Of a stretch of DNA of 29,130 bases, positions 9,594 through 16,220 are shown piece by piece. Location: NCBI GenBank assembly GCA_044224215.1, contig JBGAKX010000049.1, positions 1-29,130 on the forward strand. The letters are read 5' to 3'. Position numbers and translations under genes: made by a program. Positions within the stretch are counted from its first letter, which is position 1; each line of letters starts with the position of its first letter. The stretch comes from DAOMFM01 sp035429825. Lineage in GTDB: Bacteria; Acidobacteriota; Blastocatellia; UBA7656; JADIYM01. The notes under the pieces are model-generated. The model saw nothing but the letters and a program-made list of their open reading frames with translations, did not search any database and was not told the origin of the DNA.

Positions 9594-10427
9594 ATGACGT
9601 CGTTCTCAACGATCGCCGAATCGGCGGCCGCGCTGCGCGAGAAACTCGGTGAGAGGAAACCGGCCGTGGCGTTCGTGCTCGGTTCAGCGCTCGGCGCCTT
9701 TGCCGAATCGGTTGACGATCCGCTCACGTTCTCGTTTGGGGACGTCCCGAATTTGCGCCATCCAAAGGTCGCTGGTCACAAAGGGCTCGTGACCGCGGGA
9801 ACCGTCGGCGGCGTGCAGGTGATCGTGCTAGCGGGCAGGGTTCACGGTTACGAGGGCTATACGCCGGAGGAGGTCACACGTCCGGTCCGCGTGCTCGCGG
9901 CGGTCGGCGTCGACGCGATCGTGCTCACGAACTCTGCCGGCGGAATCGACCCGACGTACCGTGCGGGCGACCTGATGATCATCGACGATCACCTGAACCT
10001 GACGGGTGAAAACCCTCTCAGGGGGCCGAACGACGAGCGTCTCGGGCCACGGTTTCCGGACATGACGCATGCGTACGACCGAAAGCTCGTCAGCGCGCTC
10101 GAGAAGGCGTCGCTGTCGCTCGGGCGCCCGGTGCACCGGGGCGTCTATGCCGGCGTCGCCGGACCGAGTTACGAAACGCCTGCGGAGATCCGCATGCTTC
10201 GAACGCTCGGCGCGAGCGCGGTCGGAATGTCCACGGTGCACGAGGCGATCGCCGCGCGGCACGCGGGACTTCGCGTTGCGGGTGTCTCGGTGATCACGAA
10301 TCCGGCAGCCGGCGTCGGCAGTGGAACGCTCGACCACGACGACGTCGTGCGTGAAGGCGAGCTCGCCGCGACGCGCCTTGCTGAACTGCTGCGCGGATTC
10401 TGCCTGCTGATCGAGAACGGAGCGTAG
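9594..10427 (+). CDS. punA: Purine nucleoside phosphorylase, trimeric class I
   Basis: Phosphorolysis of guanosine and inosine (and deoxy forms) to the free base and ribose-1-phosphate, for purine salvage. The 277 residues match the trimeric family: phosphate-binding VLGSALG and GRVHGYEGYT, the TNSAGGI turn, the ribose/base block GPSYETPAEIRMLRTLGASAVGMSTVHE, and ITNPAAG with the purine-contacting Asn. The start ATG is 8 bases after the preceding stop. It is the last gene of the operon and is followed by an inverted repeat shared with the converging ahcY gene. Why a salvage enzyme sits with three unknown genes is not evident. Confidence 0.94.
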   Translation: MTSFSTIAESAAALREKLGERKPAVAFVLGSALGAFAESVDDPLTFSFGDVPNLRHPKVAGHKGLVTAGTVGGVQVIVLAGRVHGYEGYTPEEVTRPVRVLAAVGVDAIVLTNSAGGIDPTYRAGDLMIIDDHLNLTGENPLRGPNDERLGPRFPDMTHAYDRKLVSALEKASLSLGRPVHRGVYAGVAGPSYETPAEIRMLRTLGASAVGMSTVHEAIAARHAGLRVAGVSVITNPAAGVGSGTLDHDDVVREGELAATRLAELLRGFCLLIENGA

Positions 10428-10431
10428 CAGA

Positions 10432-10452
10432 GACACCGGACGTCCCGGTGTC
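10432..10452. terminator. Inverted repeat between punA and ahcY
   Basis: GACACCGG (10432-10439) and CCGGTGTC (10445-10452) flank a 5-base loop; a weaker outer pairing GAGCG/CGCTC (10420-10424 with 10455-10459) extends it. It lies between converging genes, where a two-way terminator is expected. There is no T run on either side, so efficiency is uncertain. Confidence 0.5.
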
Positions 10453-10473
10453 CCCGCTCGTATGTTCGCGAGC

Positions 10474-11754
10474 TTAGGTTCCCGTCTCCCAGCTCGTCAT
10501 GTACTCGATCATCTCGGGCGTCAGAGTGTCGATGCCGACACCCATCGCGGCGAGCTTCAGCCGCGCGATCTCCGCGTCAACTTCCGCGGGCAGGATATGC
10601 AGGCCGGGTGTGAGCGTCTCGCGATTCTTGACGAGATACTCTGCCGACAGCGCCTGATTCGCAAAGCTCATGTCCATGACCGACGCCGGGTGACCTTCGG
10701 CGGCGGCGAGATTGATGAGCCTGCCTTCGCCGAGCACCATCACGCGGTTCCCGTTCGACTTCAGCTTGTACTCGTCAACGAACGGCCGGACCTCGCGCTT
10801 CGGTTCGGCGAGGTCGGCGAGGGCGACGAGGTTCAACTCGAGGTCAAAGTGGCCCGAGTTTGCGACGAGTGCGCCGTCCTTCATCTTTGCGAAGTGGTGC
10901 GCATCGACGACGTGCCGGTTGCCCGTGACCGTGATGAAGATGTCGCCTTCCGCCGCGGCCTTGTCCATCGGCATCACGCGGAAGCCGTCCATCACGGCCT
11001 CGATGGCCCGAATCGGATCGACTTCGGTCACGACGACGTTTGCGCCCATGCCTCGGCCGCGCATCGCGACGCCCTTTCCGCACCAGCCGTACCCGACGAC
11101 CACAAGCGTCCGGCCTGCGAGCAGGATGTTCGTGGCGCGGATGACGCCGTCAAGCGTCGACTGTCCCGTTCCGTACCGATTGTCAAAGAAGTGCTTTGTC
11201 TGGGCGTCGTTCACGGCGATCGCTGGCCAGGTCATGCGGCCGGTCTTCTCGAGCGCTCGCATGCGAACGATGCCCGTGGTCGTCTCTTCCGTCGAGCCGA
11301 TGAGGTCGCCGATCTGGTCGGGATACTCCTTCACGAGCGTGGCAATGACGTCGGCGCCGTCGTCGATGATCAGGTTGGGCTTGGTCTCGAGCGCAAGGCG
11401 GACGTGCTGGCCGTACGTTGCGGTGTCCTCACCCTTTCTCGCGTAGACGGGGATGCCGTACTCGACGACGAGCGCAGCCGCGACGTCGTCCTGGGTCGAC
11501 AGCGGGTTCGATGCGATCAGGACCGCGTCGGCGCCGCCGGCCTTGAACGCGCGCGCCAGGTTGGCCGTCTCGGTCGTTACGTGACAGCACGCGACCATCT
11601 TGACGCCCTCGAGGGGGCGCTCCGTCGCGAACCGCTCGCGGATGAGCCGCAGAACGGGCATTTCGCGCTCGGCCCACTCGATCCTCTGCTTGCCGAGAGG
11701 GGCGAGCCCGAGGTCCTTCACATCACAATCGGGAATCTGCTTGCTGGTGCTCAT
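10474..11754 (-). CDS. ahcY: S-adenosylhomocysteine hydrolase (adenosylhomocysteinase)
   Basis: Reversibly cleaves S-adenosylhomocysteine to adenosine and homocysteine using bound NAD, clearing the product inhibitor of methyltransferases. The 426 residues show CCHVTTETANLARAF near the N-terminus, the substrate block NDAQTKHFFDNRYGTGQS, the NAD Rossmann loop VVGYGWCGKGVA and the late block NSGHFDLELN. It ends without the C-terminal KPxxYRY tail and lacks the ~40-residue insertion of the longer bacterial enzymes, so it is the short Thermotoga/archaeal-like type. AAGGAG sits 4 bases before the ATG. It lies 93 bases downstream of metK and forms the methyl cycle with it. Confidence 0.97.
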   Translation of the reverse strand: MSTSKQIPDCDVKDLGLAPLGKQRIEWAEREMPVLRLIRERFATERPLEGVKMVACCHVTTETANLARAFKAGGADAVLIASNPLSTQDDVAAALVVEYGIPVYARKGEDTATYGQHVRLALETKPNLIIDDGADVIATLVKEYPDQIGDLIGSTEETTTGIVRMRALEKTGRMTWPAIAVNDAQTKHFFDNRYGTGQSTLDGVIRATNILLAGRTLVVVGYGWCGKGVAMRGRGMGANVVVTEVDPIRAIEAVMDGFRVMPMDKAAAEGDIFITVTGNRHVVDAHHFAKMKDGALVANSGHFDLELNLVALADLAEPKREVRPFVDEYKLKSNGNRVMVLGEGRLINLAAAEGHPASVMDMSFANQALSAEYLVKNRETLTPGLHILPAEVDAEIARLKLAAMGVGIDTLTPEMIEYMTSWETGT

Positions 11755-11783
11755 GTGTCTCCTTAAGACAGGGAAGCGGACAG

Positions 11784-11826
11784 GCGGTCGGGGCGGTGCA
11801 CGACGATGTGCAAATGCCCCGACCGC
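11784..11826 (-). other. Strong two-tier RNA hairpin between metK and ahcY
   Basis: An 11-bp perfect stem (11784-11794 with 11816-11826; core CGGTCGGGGC/GCCCCGACCG) encloses a second 5-bp stem TGCAC/GTGCA (11797-11801 with 11808-11812) with a 6-base loop. It lies in the 93-bp gap upstream of ahcY. It does not contain the SAH-riboswitch core as I remember it (GAGGAGCGCUGC and GCUCG). It may set mRNA stability, attenuate ahcY, or be an unrecognised regulatory RNA. Confidence 0.6.
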
Positions 11827-11847
11827 GGCCCGCGGGTTCCCGTGGAA

Positions 11848-12996
11848 CTAGATCCCTGCGTCGCGGCGAAGCGCGTCGATCTTGTCGGTGCGCTCCCACG
11901 AAAACTCGTTGCGGCCAAAATGCCCGTACGCCGCAGTCGCCTTGTAGACGGGCTTGCGAAGATCGAGCGTCTCGATGATTTCGCGCGGCGTCAGCTTGAA
12001 GTTTGCGCGCACGATGTCCGAGATCAGGAAGTCGTCGACCTTGCCCGTGCCCTTGGTGTCTACGTGGACCGAAACCGGGTCCGCGACGCCGATCGCATAT
12101 GCGAGCTGAATCTCGCAGCGGTCAGCGAGGCCTGCCGCGACGATGTTCTTGGCGACGTAGCGCGCCATGTAGCTCGCCGAACGATCGACCTTGGACGGGT
12201 CCTTGCCCGAGAACGCGCCGCCGCCGTGGGCGCCCATGCCGCCATAGGTGTCGACGATGATCTTGCGGCCCGTGAGACCCGTGTCGCCCTGCGGGCCGCC
12301 GACAACGAACCGGCCCGTCGGGTTGATGTGGTACGTGATCGACTTGTCGTGCATCTCCTCCGGCAGGACCGGCTTGATGACGTGCTCGATGATGTCGTGG
12401 CGGATCTGGTCGTTGGTCACGTCCTCGCCGTGCTGCGTGGAGATGACGACCGTCGGAATGCGGATGGGGTTGCGGTTCTCGTCGTACTGCACGGTGACCT
12501 GCGACTTGCCGTCCGGACGGAGGTAGTCGACGACACCCTCCTTGCGGACCTCGGCGAGGCGGCGCGAGAGCTTGTGCGCGAGCGAGATCGGAAGCGGCAT
12601 CAGTTCGGGCGTCTCGTTGCACGCATAGCCGAACATTAGTCCCTGGTCGCCGGCCCCGCCGACATCGACGCCCATCGCGATGTCGGGGGACTGGGAATCG
12701 ATGGAAGAGATAACGCCGCAGGTGTCACAGTCGAACCCGTACTTGGCGCGGGTGTATCCGATCTCGCGGACGGTCTCGCGAGCGACGCGCGGAAAGTCGA
12801 CGTACGTGTTCGTGGTGATTTCGCCGGCAATGAAGATCGTGCCCGTCGTGACGAGGGTCTCGCAGGCGACGCGGCCCTCGGGATCGTCCCCGAGGACGGC
12901 GTCGAGGATGGCGTCCGAAATCTGATCGGCGATCTTGTCGGGATGTCCCTCGGTGACGGACTCCGACGTAAACATGTAGGTGCGGTTCGTACTCAC
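11848..12996 (-). CDS. metK: S-adenosylmethionine synthetase (methionine adenosyltransferase)
   Basis: Makes S-adenosylmethionine from methionine and ATP. The GTG at 12996 gives 382 residues, the family size. It begins at the family N-terminus (TYMFTSESVTEGHPDKIADQ) and has GGAGG 10 bases upstream. An open extension to 13095 lacks family similarity. Signature blocks are GHPDKIADQISDAILD (ATP/metal), GAGDQGLMFGYA, the glycine-rich phosphate loop GGGAFSGKDPSKVDRS and MARYVAKNIVAAGLA. A promoter is visible about 90 bases upstream and ahcY follows in the same transcript. A tiny ATG reading frame of six codons (MEAFWK) ends across the GTG and is probably chance. Confidence 0.96.
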   Translation of the reverse strand: MSTNRTYMFTSESVTEGHPDKIADQISDAILDAVLGDDPEGRVACETLVTTGTIFIAGEITTNTYVDFPRVARETVREIGYTRAKYGFDCDTCGVISSIDSQSPDIAMGVDVGGAGDQGLMFGYACNETPELMPLPISLAHKLSRRLAEVRKEGVVDYLRPDGKSQVTVQYDENRNPIRIPTVVISTQHGEDVTNDQIRHDIIEHVIKPVLPEEMHDKSITYHINPTGRFVVGGPQGDTGLTGRKIIVDTYGGMGAHGGGAFSGKDPSKVDRSASYMARYVAKNIVAAGLADRCEIQLAYAIGVADPVSVHVDTKGTGKVDDFLISDIVRANFKLTPREIIETLDLRKPVYKATAAYGHFGRNEFSWERTDKIDALRRDAGI

Positions 12997-13085
12997 TTCC
13001 AAAAGGCCTCCATTTCGCTGAATATCCCGTTCGCAGAGGTTACGCATACAAACAGAGCGGGATTCGCTGGTCAAAAAAGCCGAGC

Positions 13086-13114
13086 AGCCTAACACACGGA
13101 CATGGGGTCGTCAA
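13086..13114 (-). promoter_or_regulatory. Predicted sigma-70-type promoter of metK-ahcY
   Basis: On the minus strand TTGACG (13109-13114), 17-base spacer, TAGGCT (13086-13091). The resulting leader is about 80 bases; I found no SAM-riboswitch core in it. Confidence 0.55.
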
Positions 13115-13124
13115 GCAACGACCC
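13105..13124. promoter_or_regulatory. 7-bp palindrome over the metK -35 box (possible operator)
   Basis: GGGTCGT (13105-13111) and ACGACCC (13118-13124) are perfect inverted repeats with a 6-base centre. The left arm covers most of the -35 hexamer of the metK promoter, a typical place for a repressor site. No regulator gene is nearby, so this is a structural hint only. Confidence 0.35.
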
Positions 13125-13196
13125 AATCCGCGAAACCGGCTGAGGCGCGGGAGGTTGCGGCGCGCAGCCACACCCCGGCCGATCAGTTGCGCGTGC

Positions 13197-13225
13197 TTGC
13201 GTCGCTATTGCCGGCTGCGTATCTT
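13197..13225 (+). promoter_or_regulatory. Possible promoter of the NrdD-like gene (leaderless)
   Basis: TTGCGT (13197-13202), 17 bases, TATCTT (13220-13225). The -10 lies 7 bases before the ATG at 13233, so transcription would start at or within a base or two of the start codon. The -35 is a weak match. Confidence 0.35.
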
Positions 13226-13232
13226 GGGGTCA

Positions 13233-15341
13233 ATGGACCCTGAGCCGCTCGATCCGCAAGACAGCGACTCGCCCGGCATCACTGAACCCCGAGAAGTGCG
13301 CGAGTCGATGGAGCTTGAGCTCCTCGTCCGGAAGTCCGACGAGGACGTCGCGCTATTCGACTCGCACCGGATCGTCGAGACGCTCGTCACCGAGGCACAC
13401 CTCGATTCCGAACGGGCACGGCAGATCAGCCACGAGATCCGGAGTTTTATCGACCGAGTCGGTCTGCGGACCCTCAGCACGTCGCTGATTCGCGGTCTTG
13501 TCGACGCGAAACTGCTCGAGTACGGCCTCGAAGACGCGTATCGGGCGCACACGCGCCTGGGCGTGCCGCTGCACGACATCGATCGCTTGATGCACGATTC
13601 GCGACGGGCCGAAGCGTCGACGCCCCACGGTCCGGAAGGCACGAGCCTGATTCTCGCGGAGGCCATCAAGCGGGAGTACGCGATTCAGTCGGTGCTGTCC
13701 GAAGCCGTTGCGAACGCTCACCTCGTCGGCGACATTCACATTCAGGACCTTGGCGCGATCGACCGGCCGTACTCGCTCGTCACGACGATCGATTTCGTCA
13801 AACGGCACGGCATCGCGCTGCCGCAGGGCTTTGCGAGTGCGAGGCCGGCGCGCAGGCCGGGCGTGCTGATCGCGCAGATCGTCAAGTTCTCGGCGGCGCT
13901 GCAGGGGTATCTCTCGGGGCCGATCGTGTGGGACAGCCTGAATTTCACGCTGGCGCCGTTTCTCGAGGGGCTCGGCGAGAACGACCTCAAGCAGCTCGCG
14001 CAGACGTTGCTGTTCGAGTTTTCGGCTCCGGCGGTTGCGCGAGGGGGACAGGCGCTCGTGTGCGACGTCCATCTCGACTGGGAAGCGCCAGAGTACCTTG
14101 CGAACCGTCCGGCGATCGGACCGGGCGGCGAGGAGCTTCCTCGCAACTACTCCGACTATGCCGAGACCGCGCACGCGTTTCTGCGCGCGCTGCTCGGGGC
14201 GTACATGGCCTCGGACGCTCGCGGGCGCCCGTTTGCGTCGCCGCGGTGCATTCTGCACATCACCGAGCGTTTCAACGAGCAGGCCGGCTACCGGTCGCTG
14301 CTCGATCTCGCAAGCCGTGTTGCGACCGAGCGCGGCGGGTTGAAGATAGCGTTCGATCGGAAGGAGGAATCGACGTTCTTCTCGCGTTACGGGATCTCGG
14401 ACAAGCGCGCGATCGAGCGAACCGACTCGGCGTCGTGGAGGTCCGCATCGTTTGGCGTCGTCGCGCTGAACCTCCCGCGAGTCGGGTATCTCGCCGTCGA
14501 CGACCAGGTACGGGTGTTCGAGGAGTTGACGCGTCTGATGGAAGCGGCGGCGCAGGCGCACCTCGAGAAGCGGGTGTTTCTTGAAAAGCTCCTGGCGCAG
14601 GGCGAGCAGGGTCCGTTGTCGATGCTTGCGATGCGCGCTGGACATGCTCCGTTCGTGAGGCTCAGCTGGACGGCGCACTGGATCAGTCCGGTGGGGCTGA
14701 ACGAGCTGGTTCGCGCCGTGCTCGGCCATCAGATGCACGAGAACCCGGCCGCGTACGAGTTCGCCGGCCGCGTGGTGGGACACCTGCGGCGCGAGGCGGA
14801 TCGGCTGTCGAACAAGCACAACGTCCGCTTTGTCATCAGCGAATCGTGCGACGAGGCAACGTCGTCACGGCTCGCGCGGCTCGACCTCCGGTTCTTTGGA
14901 AAGGCGGCGGCGAGCGTCGTCGACGCGGTCGAGCCGGACGGGTCGGATGCCAGCTACACGCCGGGGCTGCGGCTGTCGGCCCGGGCGGATGTCAGCGCGT
15001 TCGAGCGGCTGCGGTCGGAGGGCGCGCTGCATCCGCACGGTGTGCTCAACGCGGGATCGGAGATCTGGTTCGGAAGCACGCCCCCGACGCCCGATCAGGT
15101 CGCGGTGCTGACGTCGCAGGCGTTCTTTCAGACGACGGTTGCGGCGATCTCGTTCGCGCCGGAGTTCACCGTGTGCTTCGAATGCGGAGAGTTGTCCACG
15201 GGTCTGCATTCGGCGTGCGCGTCGTGCGGATCGGCGCGTGTGGACGGGCTCGCGTTGTCAGGCGATCGTCACAGCCTGACGTCGGGGTGGGACGCGGGGC
15301 GGCGGGCCGAGCTCGCCGACCGGTGCCGAGTGACGTTCTGA
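13233..15341 (+). CDS. NrdD-like anaerobic ribonucleotide reductase homologue lacking catalytic residues
   Basis: A 702-residue protein with the class III ribonucleotide reductase layout: a degenerate ATP-cone (about 25-115), a 10-stranded-barrel-type region (about 140-640) and a C-terminal Cys4 zinc ribbon (Cys648, 651, 662, 665). Family landmarks include VANAHLVGDIHIQDLG (159-174), DRPY (177-180), FGVVALNLPR (407-416) and WDAGRRAELADR (686-697). Catalytic features are absent: the position after DRPY, usually Cys, is Ser181; the loop before the NLPR strand (about 389-406), where the thiyl-radical Cys sits, has no Cys; and the glycyl-radical RVxGY motif is replaced by LALSGDRH (673-680). No activase gene (nrdG) is in the window. 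ATG 13233 is preferred; ATG 13308, at the cone start, is possible. It is either a non-catalytic paralogue, perhaps nucleotide-sensing, or a very divergent enzyme. Confidence 0.75.
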   Translation: MDPEPLDPQDSDSPGITEPREVRESMELELLVRKSDEDVALFDSHRIVETLVTEAHLDSERARQISHEIRSFIDRVGLRTLSTSLIRGLVDAKLLEYGLEDAYRAHTRLGVPLHDIDRLMHDSRRAEASTPHGPEGTSLILAEAIKREYAIQSVLSEAVANAHLVGDIHIQDLGAIDRPYSLVTTIDFVKRHGIALPQGFASARPARRPGVLIAQIVKFSAALQGYLSGPIVWDSLNFTLAPFLEGLGENDLKQLAQTLLFEFSAPAVARGGQALVCDVHLDWEAPEYLANRPAIGPGGEELPRNYSDYAETAHAFLRALLGAYMASDARGRPFASPRCILHITERFNEQAGYRSLLDLASRVATERGGLKIAFDRKEESTFFSRYGISDKRAIERTDSASWRSASFGVVALNLPRVGYLAVDDQVRVFEELTRLMEAAAQAHLEKRVFLEKLLAQGEQGPLSMLAMRAGHAPFVRLSWTAHWISPVGLNELVRAVLGHQMHENPAAYEFAGRVVGHLRREADRLSNKHNVRFVISESCDEATSSRLARLDLRFFGKAAASVVDAVEPDGSDASYTPGLRLSARADVSAFERLRSEGALHPHGVLNAGSEIWFGSTPPTPDQVAVLTSQAFFQTTVAAISFAPEFTVCFECGELSTGLHSACASCGSARVDGLALSGDRHSLTSGWDAGRRAELADRCRVTF

Positions 15342-15368
15342 GGTTTCAGCGTATTTATTCAAACCTCA
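15339..15368 (+). terminator. Terminator-like hairpin after the NrdD-like gene
   Basis: TGAGGTTT (15339-15346, including the stop codon) pairs with AAACCTCA (15361-15368) across a 14-base AT-rich loop and is followed by the T-rich ATTTGTTGT. It is the best intrinsic-terminator candidate in the window, though the loop is long. Confidence 0.5.
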
Positions 15369-15392
15369 ATTTGTTGTCTGGTCGACATCCAT

Positions 15393-15605
15393 GCACCCCG
15401 AAGGGGTGCGCTGGAATAGCCAGGGGTCAAGGAGCGCGAAGCGCGACGATGACCCCTGGAGGGACACAATCAAGCATTCGGACCCTGAAAGGGTCCGGCT
15501 CTTGCCCGACCCATTCAGGGTCGCATGAAGGACTTTCGTAGCCCGGGGGTCGTCGTCGCTTCGCTCCTCGACCCCCGGCTATTCTCCAGCACCCCTCCAG
15601 GGTGC
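15393..15605. repeat. Extragenic palindrome cluster A
   Basis: A run of at least six hairpins in the gap between the converging NrdD-like and tag genes. They are: GCACCCC-GAA-GGGGTGC (15393-15409); a 10-bp stem CCAGGGGTCA/TGACCCCTGG (15420-15459) with a core AGGAGCGCGAAGCGCGACGA; GGACCCT-GAA-AGGGTCC (15480-15496); CGACCC/GGGTCG (15507-15523); TAGCCCGGGGGTCG/CGACCCCCGGCTA (15539-15581), an inverted copy of the second type; and GCACCC-CTCCA-GGGTGC (15589-15605). The same elements recur at 28888-29112. They resemble REP/BIME elements. No coding gene is evident here. Confidence 0.85.
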
Positions 15606-15626
15606 CTCGAAACATTCGGCTGGCTT

Positions 15627-16193
15627 CTACCCGCTCCGGATCACCGAATACCGGAAACAGTCGGTCGTATGGTCGTTGACCAGCCCCGTCGCCTGCATGA
15701 ACGCGTAGCAGATCGTCGAACCGACGAACTTGAACCCGCGGGCGAGGAGCGCCTTGCTCAACGCATCGGACTCCGCGGACGTTGCGGGAACCTGCGTGTG
15801 CACGCGCCAGGCATTCTGTCGCGGAATCCCGCCGACGAACGACCAGACGTATGCGTCAAAGCTGCCATGTTCGGCCTGCACGTCGAGGAATGCGCGCGCA
15901 TTCGTGACGGCCGACGCGACCTTCAACCGGTTTCGAACGATACCGGCGTTGCCAAGAAGCTCCTTGAGCTTTGCGTCGTCGTACGCCGCCACGATCTTCG
16001 GATCAAATCCGTCGAACGCCGCGCGGTAGGCATCACGCTTCTTGAGTATCGTCTCCCAGCTCAGGCCGGCCTGCGCGCCTTCGAGTATCAGGAACTCGAA
16101 AAATCGTTGATCGTCGTGGACCGGAACACCCCATTCGGCGTCGTGGTATGCCAGCGACAGCTCCGAGTTGACCCAGTGACAGCGTGAGGGCAT
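15627..16193 (-). CDS. tag: DNA-3-methyladenine glycosylase I
   Basis: Removes 3-methyladenine from alkylated DNA, starting base-excision repair. The 188 residues align along the whole family: RCHWV at the start, YHDAEWGVPVHDD, FEFLILEGAQAGLSWETIL (helix-hairpin-helix and base-pocket region), FDPKIVAAYDD, GIVRNRLKV, and FKFVGSTICYAFMQATGLVNDH. The zinc ligands of Tag are present: Cys5, His17, His175 and Cys179. The ATG at 16193 has GGGAGA 7 bases upstream. It lies 27 bases downstream of polA on the same strand, so the glycosylase and the gap-filling polymerase are probably co-transcribed. Confidence 0.95.
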   Translation of the reverse strand: MPSRCHWVNSELSLAYHDAEWGVPVHDDQRFFEFLILEGAQAGLSWETILKKRDAYRAAFDGFDPKIVAAYDDAKLKELLGNAGIVRNRLKVASAVTNARAFLDVQAEHGSFDAYVWSFVGGIPRQNAWRVHTQVPATSAESDALSKALLARGFKFVGSTICYAFMQATGLVNDHTTDCFRYSVIRSG

Positions 16194-16220
16194 GCGCGAT
16201 TCTCCCGGCTCCAGGCGTTT

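Noticed and set aside
10462..11766. 434-codon plus-strand open frame
   Set aside because: Exactly antisense to ahcY, whose full-length family match is decisive.
12996..13017. Upstream six-codon reading frame (MEAFWK) overlapping the metK GTG
   Set aside because: Its stop overlaps the start codon neatly, but it has no ribosome-binding site of its own and such short frames arise by chance.
12997..13092. SAM riboswitch in the metK leader
   Set aside because: The leader is short and none of the SAM-riboswitch core motifs I know is present.
13353..14819. 488-codon minus-strand open frame
   Set aside because: Antisense to the NrdD-like gene; Arg-rich and without recognisable motifs.
15117..15341. 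Frameshift hiding a normal glycyl-radical motif at the end of the NrdD-like gene
   Set aside because: I read the other frames of this stretch; none gives an RVxGY motif, and the WDAGRRAELADR block that follows is in the same frame as the zinc ribbon.
15393..15605. CRISPR array
   Set aside because: The repeats are different palindromes at irregular spacing, with no constant repeat-spacer unit and no cas genes.
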